Below are positions 1 to 6,141 of a DNA stretch of 6,732 nucleotides, one piece after another; position 1 is the stretch's first letter, and every line of letters starts with the position of its first letter. The position numbers were made by a program, and so were the translations under genes. The DNA is from Candidatus Poseidonia sp. Its GTDB lineage: Archaea; Thermoplasmatota; Poseidoniia; Poseidoniales; Poseidoniaceae. The notes below the pieces were generated by a model. It was given only the letters and a program-made list of their open reading frames with translations, was not told where the DNA came from and did not search any database. The stretch covers positions 1-6,732 of the forward strand of contig DUIU01000223.1 of NCBI GenBank assembly GCA_013330155.1. The letters run 5' to 3'.

Positions 1-233
1 TTTGGAGCAGGTGGCTTTGAAAGCGAGGATTCAGCCTCAACCAATCGAATCGGGTCAATGCCATGCCGTTGTAACTCCTCAATTCTGTTCTTGTAAATGA
101 TGGCCTCTTGCAGGGCAGATTCAAGCTGAAGAAGGCGTTGTTCTCGCTCTTTCCCGTCAGCGATGGTTCGAGCCTCTTCCACACAAACTTGGAGATGACG
201 CATGAACGCATCAACGGTGGGCTCTTCGCTCAT
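1..233 (-). CDS. Partial small coiled-coil protein, function unknown
   Basis: The reading frame is open from an ATG at 233 leftward to the window edge, giving 77 N-terminal residues beginning MSEEPTVDAF; the C-terminus is outside. Residues about 8-60 are rich in Glu, Gln, Arg, Leu and Ala with heptad-like hydrophobic spacing (segments such as EQRLLQLESALQEAI and RIEELQRHG), so a helical coiled coil is likely. No signal peptide, membrane segment or catalytic motif is visible. The start at 233 is chosen because GAGGAG lies just upstream on the minus strand. An in-frame ATG at 260 would add nine residues and is a real alternative; an in-frame TAG lies shortly upstream of that. The gene is divergent from the isopentenyl phosphate kinase gene, so functional linkage is not implied. 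I do not recognise the family; a prefoldin-like or other small helical protein is possible but unsupported. Confidence 0.7.
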   Translation of the reverse strand, partial: MSEEPTVDAFMRHLQVCVEEARTIADGKEREQRLLQLESALQEAIIYKNRIEELQRHGIDPIRLVEAESSLSKPPAP

Positions 234-273
234 GGTCTCCTCACAAAACCCGTTCCTCATGAATCCTTGCCAT

Positions 274-285
274 CGTTTCTAAACG
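274..285. promoter_or_regulatory. Candidate bidirectional core promoter or operator palindrome
   Basis: CGTTT-CT-AAACG is a 12-bp inverted repeat with a 2-nt centre in the 86-nt region between the two divergent genes, and it holds the most A/T-rich core there. Archaeal TATA elements sit about 26 nt before the transcription start. Applied to both strands, this would put starts near 306 (plus) and 253 (minus), just ahead of the SD-supported start codons at 320 and 233. The match to a TATA consensus is weak and no BRE is evident, so this is a positional inference only. Confidence 0.25.
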
Positions 286-310
286 GTAGACTCATCATTT
301 GCGCCCCCAT

Positions 311-314
311 GGAG
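311..314 (+). promoter_or_regulatory. Shine-Dalgarno GGAG that fixes the IPK start
   Basis: GGAG lies five nucleotides before the ATG at 320. It supports that ATG over the in-frame TTG at 299, which would add seven residues (MRPHGAI) not expected before the N-terminal kinase strand. Confidence 0.6.
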
Positions 315-319
315 CAATC

Positions 320-1132
320 ATGCGTGAGCGAGTTGTCATCAAATGGGGTGGCGGTTTAATCACTGAAAAGGATACCATGAAAACCGTTCGAAAGGAGGTT
401 TTGGACGACCTGGCCAACCAACTGGAAACGTGTTTAAGCGAAGGAATTGATGTCGTGTTGGTCCACGGTGCGGGTTCTTTTGGACATCTGAAAGCCAAGG
501 AGTACCGATTAGCGGAAGGACGACAACCCGCATCCACCATTCCTTCCACCATGACTCAGGACGAGGCAGTTGAGGCCGTTCGCCATGACATGCAGGAACT
601 GAACCGGTTCGTGATGGAGGCGCTGACAAAATACGATGTTTCTGCCGTTTGCCTTCCGCCGCACCAATGGGCGCGAAACACTGGCTCGGAATTCCAAGGA
701 GACTTGACCCTCTTTGAGTCAGCCCCGCGGGGCATTGTTATGGTGACACACGGAGATGTGGTTGATTGCGATTCTCCTGAAGACTTTGGTATTCTTTCCG
801 GTGATGACCTCGTATACAGACTGGCAACGGAACTCTCCGGAGTGCAACGACTGGTGTTCGCCATGGGCGGAGTGGAGGGCGTTTTGACCGGGCCTCCAAC
901 GGGAGAGGATGATGCAAGTAAACTCATCGAGACCCTCCACAAACACGATGCGTTCAAAGGCGAACACCTTGAACAACTCGATGTAACAGGAGGCATTGGA
1001 TTGAAGGTTGAACGGGGTTTTCAGACCGCCGCTCACGGCATTGCTGTGCATCTCGTGAGTGGAGAGATTGACGGGCGTGTACGAGACGCATGCCTTGGAG
1101 ATGATGTTCGCGGCACCACTTTGATGCCTTGA
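320..1132 (+). CDS. ipk: Isopentenyl phosphate kinase (amino acid kinase fold)
   Basis: It phosphorylates isopentenyl phosphate with ATP to give isopentenyl diphosphate (IPP), the last IPP-forming step of the archaeal mevalonate pathway variants, in the cytosol. The 270-residue product is of normal family length. It carries the N-terminal glycine-rich strand (IKWGGG, Lys8, with Lys17 following) and the IPK signature HGAGSFGH at 49-56, whose last His (His56) matches the substrate-binding/catalytic histidine of characterised archaeal enzymes. HGDVV follows at 144-148, SGDD at 160-163, and DVTGG at 221-225 with Lys229, all typical of nucleotide binding and turnover in this fold. The segment usually written GGS is GGG here, and the usual DVDG-like motif near 183 reads GGVEG, so the protein is somewhat divergent. 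It lies 54 nt before the isomerase/GGPP synthase fusion on the same strand, which uses its product. Co-transcription is likely. A different small-molecule kinase of the same fold is unlikely given the HGAGSFGH motif. Confidence 0.92.
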   Translation: MRERVVIKWGGGLITEKDTMKTVRKEVLDDLANQLETCLSEGIDVVLVHGAGSFGHLKAKEYRLAEGRQPASTIPSTMTQDEAVEAVRHDMQELNRFVMEALTKYDVSAVCLPPHQWARNTGSEFQGDLTLFESAPRGIVMVTHGDVVDCDSPEDFGILSGDDLVYRLATELSGVQRLVFAMGGVEGVLTGPPTGEDDASKLIETLHKHDAFKGEHLEQLDVTGGIGLKVERGFQTAAHGIAVHLVSGEIDGRVRDACLGDDVRGTTLMP

Positions 1133-1186
1133 AAGGTCAGAGAACTCTTCATGTAGCCTCCGCGACTCCATCCGAATGGTGAAAGC

Positions 1187-2938
1187 ATGTCAGGATATGG
1201 AATCGACGACGTCCCGCATCTGGATCTCAATCATGCTGAACAGGCAACACTCAACACGCACGATGCCGAACAGGCATCGTTGATGGCCGAGGCTCTGATT
1301 CAAGTTGCAGAGAACGACCAAGTTCTCGGACCCATTTCAAAACTCAAGGCTCACCAAGGGACGGGCTTTTTCCATCGGGCATTCAGTGTCCTTCTTTTCA
1401 ATTCAAATGGTGAAATGTTGCTTCAACAACGTTCAGCAGAGAAGGTCACCTTTCCGAATGTATGGGCCAATGCTTGTTGTTCCCATCCACTCCATAGCGC
1501 CGAAGAAATGGATGAAGAAAACGCCATGGGTGTGAAGCGAGCAGCCGTCAGAAAACTGGAACAAGAACTGGGCATCGACCCTGCTACCATCTCAACCGAT
1601 GACATGGTGTTCATGAGCAAAATGCGGTACGCCGCCCGAATGAACGAAGCGTGGATTGAACGTGAAGTTGACCATGTTCTTGTCCTGTGTGCCGATGTGG
1701 AAATCAATCCAAATCCAAACGAAGTGGCGAACGTCATGTGGGTTAGCCAGGATGCGATGGAAGCCATGTTAATTGAGAACCGAGAAGCAGACGAAGCCAT
1801 TGCCCCCTGGTTTAGGTGCATCGCCGCACGTATCATGAAGCCAACTTGGTGGGAACACTTCAATGACCAGAAAGCCTTGAGCGGACTTTCCGATGACCTC
1901 ATTCACGATATGGGAGACGTAACGCACATGCTTCCCGGTGCAGAAGGGGCGAGTCTGATCACCTCCATCATGGAAGTAAAACCACTGATTGAAGAACGAA
2001 TTGAAAACAGCCTGAAAGCATCACGTCATGAACGGTTAGGAAATGCAATGATGCACCTCATTGAGGGAGGGGGGAAACGCATGCGTGCCACGCTCCCTTG
2101 GTTGGTTGGAAAAGCCGTAGGCGACACACACTCGGGCTTGCTTGACATCGGAGCCGCCATTGAAACTGTTCACAATTTTACCCTGGTTCATGATGACATC
2201 ATGGACGATGATGAACTTCGTCGAGGTCGGAATGCCGTCCATGTGGAATTCGGGATGCCAACAGCAATCAATGCCGGTGATGCCATGCTCGCCATCGCCT
2301 TTGAGCGACTTGTGCAGGCAGAAAATCTTGAGGCTGAGTACGTTGCTCCACTCGTCAATCGAATTGCATGGATGGTGAGAAGGGTGAGCGAAGGTCAACA
2401 GCTTGACATTGAATTCGAGGACCGACTGGAAGTTTCCGAAGACGATTATCTGGAAATGATTGAAGGGAAAACGGCTGTTATGTTTTGGATTTGTGCAGAA
2501 ATTGGAGCCAGGATTTCTGGTGCCGACGAAGAAATCATCCAGTTGATGGCTGATTGGGGCAAAGCCTTGGGCTTGTGTTTCCAATTGATGGACGATGTGA
2601 TTGATGTTCTCTCAGATTCAGCCACACTCGGAAAACCTGCTGGCTCTGACATTGCACAAGGAAAGCGGACCCTGATGATCATCCATGCTCTGCGCCAACC
2701 CGACGGCCCCGTCAAGGACCGATTGTTGGCCGTATTGGGCAAGGGTGATTCAGTTGATCCAGAGGCTTTGGCAGATGGTTTGGCTGCTCTCGCTGAACTC
2801 GGTTCTGTTGACTATGCAAGGACCATGGCCGAAGATTTTCACAAAGAAGCGCATGCTTGCCTTGATCGATTGGAGGACAATCCTGCCCTTCGTGCGCTGC
2901 GAGAACTCACCGATTTCCAACTGGCTCGTCTTCATTGA
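1187..2938 (+). CDS. idi-idsA: Fused type 1 IPP isomerase and GGPP synthase
   Basis: This single 583-residue protein joins two consecutive isoprenoid enzymes. Residues about 33-225 are a Nudix-type (type 1) isopentenyl diphosphate isomerase, IPP to DMAPP. His56 and His63 match the first two metal ligands, NACCSHP at 95-101 supplies the catalytic Cys98 and metal ligand His100, and Glu158 and Glu160 match the acidic pair of the active site. The sequence around HRAFSVLLFN and CCSHP resembles eukaryotic IDI1 more than E. coli Idi. Residues about 225-260 form a linker. Residues about 262-583 are a trans-prenyltransferase. GGGKRMR is at 294-300, the first Asp-rich motif is DDIMD at 336-340 followed by RRG, GKT is at 427-429, and the second Asp-rich motif is DDVID at 469-473 followed by GKPAGSDIAQGKRT. 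Phe331, five residues before the first motif, matches archaeal GGPP synthases and predicts a C20 product. GGTGA lies 4 nt before the ATG. ATG 1283 (Met33) is an alternative start that would remove a low-complexity N-terminus. The frame is continuous across the junction. Confidence 0.95.
   Translation: MSGYGIDDVPHLDLNHAEQATLNTHDAEQASLMAEALIQVAENDQVLGPISKLKAHQGTGFFHRAFSVLLFNSNGEMLLQQRSAEKVTFPNVWANACCSHPLHSAEEMDEENAMGVKRAAVRKLEQELGIDPATISTDDMVFMSKMRYAARMNEAWIEREVDHVLVLCADVEINPNPNEVANVMWVSQDAMEAMLIENREADEAIAPWFRCIAARIMKPTWWEHFNDQKALSGLSDDLIHDMGDVTHMLPGAEGASLITSIMEVKPLIEERIENSLKASRHERLGNAMMHLIEGGGKRMRATLPWLVGKAVGDTHSGLLDIGAAIETVHNFTLVHDDIMDDDELRRGRNAVHVEFGMPTAINAGDAMLAIAFERLVQAENLEAEYVAPLVNRIAWMVRRVSEGQQLDIEFEDRLEVSEDDYLEMIEGKTAVMFWICAEIGARISGADEEIIQLMADWGKALGLCFQLMDDVIDVLSDSATLGKPAGSDIAQGKRTLMIIHALRQPDGPVKDRLLAVLGKGDSVDPEALADGLAALAELGSVDYARTMAEDFHKEAHACLDRLEDNPALRALRELTDFQLARLH
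1234..1276 (+). repeat. Short direct repeat in the N-terminal extension
   Basis: The 13-mers at 1234-1246 (TGCTGAACAGGCA) and 1264-1276 (TGCCGAACAGGCA) differ at one base and lie exactly 30 nt apart. They encode two AEQA units ten residues apart (residues 17-20 and 27-30). It looks like a small in-frame duplication ahead of the Nudix domain. Confidence 0.55.
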
Positions 2939-3395
2939 GCAGACGCACCTTGTCTCCGACATGGACTGTCCCCTGTTCAACCACGCTTGCATACCAACGG
3001 GTTTGACCAAGGGTTTGTTTGTGGCTTAACTGCTTGAATGAACCATCGATGAACGATGCTTGAATGGTCTTGCAGGGCGGGGCATCCCCTGTTATGGCCA
3101 ACACTACATCTCCCACGCCAAGGGTAGATCCAATGGTGATTGCCCCCTCTTCAAGCCCATCGAGAAGAATATTCTCTCCTGTACTTCCAGGAAGAATGGG
3201 GTGGCCTGCTGATTGGAGGAGTTCCATGACCCGTCGTTCAAGCAGACAAACCGCTCGAAGCGGTCCACCGTGATGCTTACGGTCGTTTTGTTTGTCACCA
3301 ACACAGCCTTCGGGGTTGACGACGATGGATTCAACAGCGTGTTTAGGCACACCACCGTTCGGGTTCACGTGGAGCCCAACGACGACCCCGTCCAT
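2907..3395 (-). CDS. Stand-alone MOSC-domain protein
   Basis: The 162-residue product is essentially one MOSC domain (the fold of the molybdenum cofactor sulfurase C-terminus), a family that binds sulfur-carrying or molybdenum-cofactor ligands in YiiM-like and mARC-like proteins. Visible family marks are GDKQ at 33-36, HHGGPLRAV at 41-49, the PGSTGENI loop at 69-76, a GD-containing strand near 95-96 and the conserved Cys108 in PPCKT. There is no signal peptide, membrane helix or fused ferredoxin or PLP domain. The start at 3395 is 9 nt after the EF-2 stop, with its Shine-Dalgarno overlapping that stop, so it is the last gene of the S7-DsrE-EF-2 transcript. Its last 32 nt overlap the convergent isomerase/synthase gene. 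The family assignment is firm. The substrate is not known, and a role in sulfur transfer is an inference from the family. Confidence 0.87.
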   Translation of the reverse strand: MDGVVVGLHVNPNGGVPKHAVESIVVNPEGCVGDKQNDRKHHGGPLRAVCLLERRVMELLQSAGHPILPGSTGENILLDGLEEGAITIGSTLGVGDVVLAITGDAPPCKTIQASFIDGSFKQLSHKQTLGQTRWYASVVEQGTVHVGDKVRLLNEDEPVGNR

Positions 3396-3401
3396 GGTTC
3401 G

Positions 3402-3406
3402 ACCTC
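3402..3406 (-). promoter_or_regulatory. Shine-Dalgarno for the MOSC gene overlapping the EF-2 stop
   Basis: On the minus strand the EF-2 stop reads TGAGGT. The GAGGT begins inside the stop codon and lies six nucleotides before the MOSC ATG at 3395. This arrangement favours translational coupling and supports that start. Confidence 0.6.
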
Positions 3407-5612
3407 AGTCAGAGTAGTACGACTCGGGGTTTGGCTCAGGCTTGAGTCCCTTGCGTTGTCGGATTTCTCCAACGACCTTGTCAAAGAGCTGGGGTGGTAA
3501 AATTTCGAATCCGAGGTTTTCAGTGTTCCAAACGGCTCGACCTTGGGAGGCCGCACGTATATCGTTGGAAAAGCCAAAGGTTTCGGCGATTGGAATAACA
3601 CCAACAACCGTGGTAACGCTTCCTTCGGAAGGCATATCCTCAATGATTCCACGCCGGGTGGTCACTTCACGAGTGACTTGCCCGAGCCAATCGTTTGGTA
3701 CGGAAATGAACGCTTTCTGCATGGGCTCGAGAAGAACGGTCTTGGCTCGCATCATGGCACCCTTGATTCCGTTTCGGACTGCAGGAATGGTCTGAGCAGG
3801 GCCACGGTGAATGGCGTCTTCGTGGAGTTTGGCATCAACCAGGCGAACGAACATGCCTTGGACAGGTTCGTCAGCGATGGGTCCTTTCACACACACTTCG
3901 TTGAAGGCTTCAATGATGAGTTCTCGTGTTTCGTGGAGGTTCTGAATACCCTTTGTGTCGTTGACAAGAACGTTGGTTCCGTTGATGGCGTAAATTTTCC
4001 GCATGACGTCTTTGTCCATGCCGAGTTCGCCGAATTTGTTTCCGACTGCCTTGGAATCGCTGTTTCGTACTGGGCCATCTCCAAGGTCGCCTGCACGAAG
4101 GGCAGCAACGACTTCTTCAGGCAAAGCCTCAATCTCAAAGAAGAAACGGTTGTGTCGGTTCGGGGACTTGCCCTCAAACGCATGACCGCGGTTTGAACCC
4201 TGAATTCCCTCGCGGTAAACGACGATGGGTGGGCTAACCTTGACCTTGATGTTCTGTTCTTCTTCAATTCGGTAAACCGTGATTTCAAGATGAAGCTCAC
4301 CCATACCAGCGAGCAATGCTTCACCGGTTTCTTGGTTGGTCGTGACCTGGAGCGATGCATCAGCCTTGGCCAGAGAGCGAAGCGCGTCAATAAACTTGGG
4401 CAAATCCTTCATGCTCTTGGGTTCAACGGCAACGGTGACAACAGGGTCAGAGTAGTGTCGAATCGCTTCGAATGGCGTGAATTCCTTGTCTCGAGAGAGG
4501 GTGACACCGGCTGCGGCTGAACGAATTCCCGTGACGGCTGCGATGTTTCCAGCAACCACCTTTGGAACCGTGATTCGGTCTCCACCGACCATCATGGCCA
4601 CTTGTTGCACTCGCTCTGGCTTTGCAGCACCAATGGCGTAAACGGATTCACCTTGGTTGATGGCGCCCGAGTAAACACGGCCAACAGCCACTTCACCAGC
4701 GTGAGGGTCCATCCAAATCTTGGTGACCATCATGGCCAGTTCTGCATCTGGATCGCAGTTCATCATCGCTTGACCAATATCGGACTCAAGGTCGCCAGTC
4801 CAAATGTTAGGAATGCGGTATTTTTGAGCATCAATTGGGCCGGGCAACTTGGAAACCGCCATGTCCAGCAATACTTCGTGAACGGGTGCCTTTTGGGCGA
4901 GCGTCTTCTGATCCTCGTTGTTGCAGTATTCGAAAATCTCCTTGAAAGAAATACCGGATTTGGCCATGTAAGGCACGGTGATACCCCAGTTGTGGTAGGC
5001 TGAACCGAAAGCAACGGTTCCGTCTTGGACGGAAACCTGCCAAGCTTTACCCATGCCTTCGGGTGCAAATTGCTTGATGAGTTTGTTGACTTTCTTGATG
5101 GTCTCAGTGAAACGAGCCATCATGTCTTCGGGTGTGACTTGCAGTTCGTTGATGAGTCGGTCGACTTTGTTGATGAAGAGAACAGGCTTCACCTTCTCTT
5201 TGAGGGCTTGTCGAACAACGGTTTCTGTTTGAGGCATTGGCCCTTCAACCGCACATGCAAGGATGAAACATCCGTCGACAGCACGCATGGCACGGGTCAC
5301 GTCGCCACCAAAGTCAACGTGGCCTGGTGTATCGATGAGGTTGATGAGGTAGTCTGTTCCTTCCACACCGTGGACCATCGAGGCAGAGGCTGCGTTGATG
5401 GTGATTCCACGGGCAGATTCTTGCTCGTCAAAGTCCAGCACACGGGCTGCACCAGCAAGTTCGTTGGACATCATTCCTGCGCCAGCGATGAGGTTGTCAG
5501 AGAGCGTGGTCTTTCCGTGGTCAATGTGAGCAGCGATGCACAAGTTCCTGATTTGAGGGAGAATGTGCATGACTTCTGTGGCCTTCTTGATGTTGTCTTC
5601 TTTGCGTCCCAT
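3405..5612 (-). CDS. fusA: Translation elongation factor 2 (aEF-2)
   Basis: This is the cytosolic GTPase that drives ribosomal translocation. The 735-residue product has normal archaeal length with no intein. The GTPase motifs are all present: AHIDHGKT at 28-35, RGITI at 68-72, DTPGH at 94-98, NKVD at 148-151 and GSA at 203-205. Domain II follows from about 290, then domains III to V. LHEDAIHRGPAQ at 596-607 contains His602, the position converted to diphthamide in archaea and eukaryotes (bacterial EF-G lacks it). The C-terminal region includes GRAVWNTENLGFE at 691-703. The ATG at 5612 (MGRKEDNIKK) is chosen over a GTG at 5621 because archaeal EF-2 usually begins MGR and GGTGG lies 5 nt upstream. 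It follows the DsrE gene by 72 nt and precedes the MOSC gene by 9 nt. The spacer before it can form a candidate hairpin covering the GGTGG. The usual downstream archaeal partners EF-1alpha and S10 are absent here. Confidence 0.98.
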   Translation of the reverse strand: MGRKEDNIKKATEVMHILPQIRNLCIAAHIDHGKTTLSDNLIAGAGMMSNELAGAARVLDFDEQESARGITINAASASMVHGVEGTDYLINLIDTPGHVDFGGDVTRAMRAVDGCFILACAVEGPMPQTETVVRQALKEKVKPVLFINKVDRLINELQVTPEDMMARFTETIKKVNKLIKQFAPEGMGKAWQVSVQDGTVAFGSAYHNWGITVPYMAKSGISFKEIFEYCNNEDQKTLAQKAPVHEVLLDMAVSKLPGPIDAQKYRIPNIWTGDLESDIGQAMMNCDPDAELAMMVTKIWMDPHAGEVAVGRVYSGAINQGESVYAIGAAKPERVQQVAMMVGGDRITVPKVVAGNIAAVTGIRSAAAGVTLSRDKEFTPFEAIRHYSDPVVTVAVEPKSMKDLPKFIDALRSLAKADASLQVTTNQETGEALLAGMGELHLEITVYRIEEEQNIKVKVSPPIVVYREGIQGSNRGHAFEGKSPNRHNRFFFEIEALPEEVVAALRAGDLGDGPVRNSDSKAVGNKFGELGMDKDVMRKIYAINGTNVLVNDTKGIQNLHETRELIIEAFNEVCVKGPIADEPVQGMFVRLVDAKLHEDAIHRGPAQTIPAVRNGIKGAMMRAKTVLLEPMQKAFISVPNDWLGQVTREVTTRRGIIEDMPSEGSVTTVVGVIPIAETFGFSNDIRAASQGRAVWNTENLGFEILPPQLFDKVVGEIRQRKGLKPEPNPESYYSD

Positions 5613-5618
5613 GGTAAC

Positions 5619-5682
5619 CACCGTGTTCTCGTTGCTTCGGCCACTGAAACGGGGTTCTTAAGTGACTCGCAGGAGAACGGTG
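5619..5682 (-). promoter_or_regulatory. Candidate hairpin covering the EF-2 ribosome binding site
   Basis: In the spacer before EF-2, GAGAAC (5673-5678, plus) pairs with GTTCTC (5625-5630), and GGTG (5679-5682) pairs with CACC (5619-5622), with a 2-nt bulge and a 42-nt loop. In the transcript the 3' arm includes the GGUG of the putative EF-2 Shine-Dalgarno, and the 5' arm begins 2 nt after the DsrE stop codon. This could gate or couple EF-2 translation. A long loop and ten pairs are weak evidence. Confidence 0.25.
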
Positions 5683-5684
5683 AT

Positions 5685-6074
5685 TCAGTAGACGAGTTGG
5701 ACGTCTGAATCCGTTGCCAAAGCGATGACACCAGGGGGTCCGCTCCATGCAATTTGGTCGTCGGCAACAACCAATGCTCCGTCCCCCTCAGCATGACCAA
5801 GAACAGCCTTGACCGAACCAAAGGAACAGTGAAGTGTGGCTCCTGCGATGATGGCTTCCATCATCGGACGAATCATTGGGGTGTCGCTACCAAAATCTTC
5901 CTCAAGTTCGTCAAGATAGGCGCCATCGAGGAGTCGAACGCCGCTTGCTGCGAAAAAGACGTTCACTTGATGCCCATCGGCAATGGCCCGTGCAGCACAA
6001 GCTAGGCCGACAACGGTTTTCATGGAGTCATTCTTGGGTTCTGACACGAACTTGACAAAGATACGTTTTGACAT
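5685..6074 (-). CDS. DsrE-family protein (putative sulfur relay)
   Basis: The 129-residue product fits the DsrE/DsrF/TusD-like fold in length and pattern. It has an N-terminal beta strand (RIFVKFVSEP), a helix with ACAARAIADGH at 25-35, the strand and loop VNVFFAASGVRLL at 37-49, a central helix, GATLHCSFGSV at 78-88 with Cys83 at about the place of the family's active cysteine, and a short strand at the C-terminus (DVQLVY). DsrE-family proteins pass persulfide sulfur in dissimilatory sulfur metabolism or in tRNA 2-thiouridine synthesis (TusBCD). No partner subunits are visible here. The start at 6074 is chosen because it directly precedes the first predicted strand; the frame stays open to 6206 but that part overlaps S7. 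There is no clear Shine-Dalgarno. It sits 67 nt after S7 and 72 nt before EF-2, on the same strand. The fold assignment is fairly good, while the acceptor of any sulfur is unknown. Confidence 0.78.
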   Translation of the reverse strand: MSKRIFVKFVSEPKNDSMKTVVGLACAARAIADGHQVNVFFAASGVRLLDGAYLDELEEDFGSDTPMIRPMMEAIIAGATLHCSFGSVKAVLGHAEGDGALVVADDQIAWSGPPGVIALATDSDVQLVY

Positions 6075-6108
6075 GAACCGACGTTCATCATCAAGCAAAT
6101 GAAGGTTC
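6075..6108 (-). promoter_or_regulatory. Candidate hairpin abutting the DsrE start codon
   Basis: GAACC (6075-6079) pairs with GGTTC (6104-6108), and TTCAT (6084-6088) pairs with ATGAA (6099-6103). This leaves a 4-nt bulge and a 10-nt loop. In the transcript the 3' arm ends directly at the ATG. It occupies the place where a Shine-Dalgarno would be, and none is seen. It may be chance. Confidence 0.22.
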
Positions 6109-6141
6109 GTTCGCCTTGACAAGAGCCAAGCCTGAGATGCA

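Noticed and set aside
299..319. TTG start of the kinase at 299
   Set aside because: The ATG at 320 has GGAG five bases upstream and starts directly before the first kinase strand, as in the family.
1133..1186. Small gene or RNA between IPK and the fusion gene
   Set aside because: Only 54 nt, with no stable structure and no start-stop frame with support beyond the Shine-Dalgarno of the next gene.
2036..2584. Minus-strand open frame of 182 codons inside the fusion gene
   Set aside because: It overlaps the catalytic core of the GGPP synthase. Its composition is that of a reverse-complement shadow.
2939..2990. Terminator after the fusion gene
   Set aside because: No T-rich tract or stable stem-loop is visible, and the region is coding for the MOSC gene on the other strand.
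3543..4196. Plus-strand open frame of 217 codons opposite EF-2 domains III to V
   Set aside because: It is antisense to conserved EF-2 coding sequence, with no recognisable motif and no supported ribosome binding site.
3405..5612. Intein or insertion in EF-2
   Set aside because: All GTPase motifs and the diphthamide region are at expected spacing and total length is normal.
5025..5708. Long plus-strand open frame opposite EF-2 (227 codons)
   Set aside because: It lies wholly over the 5' half of EF-2 and the following spacer in antisense. Its translation shows no family pattern, while EF-2 is unmistakable. It is a shadow of codon bias.
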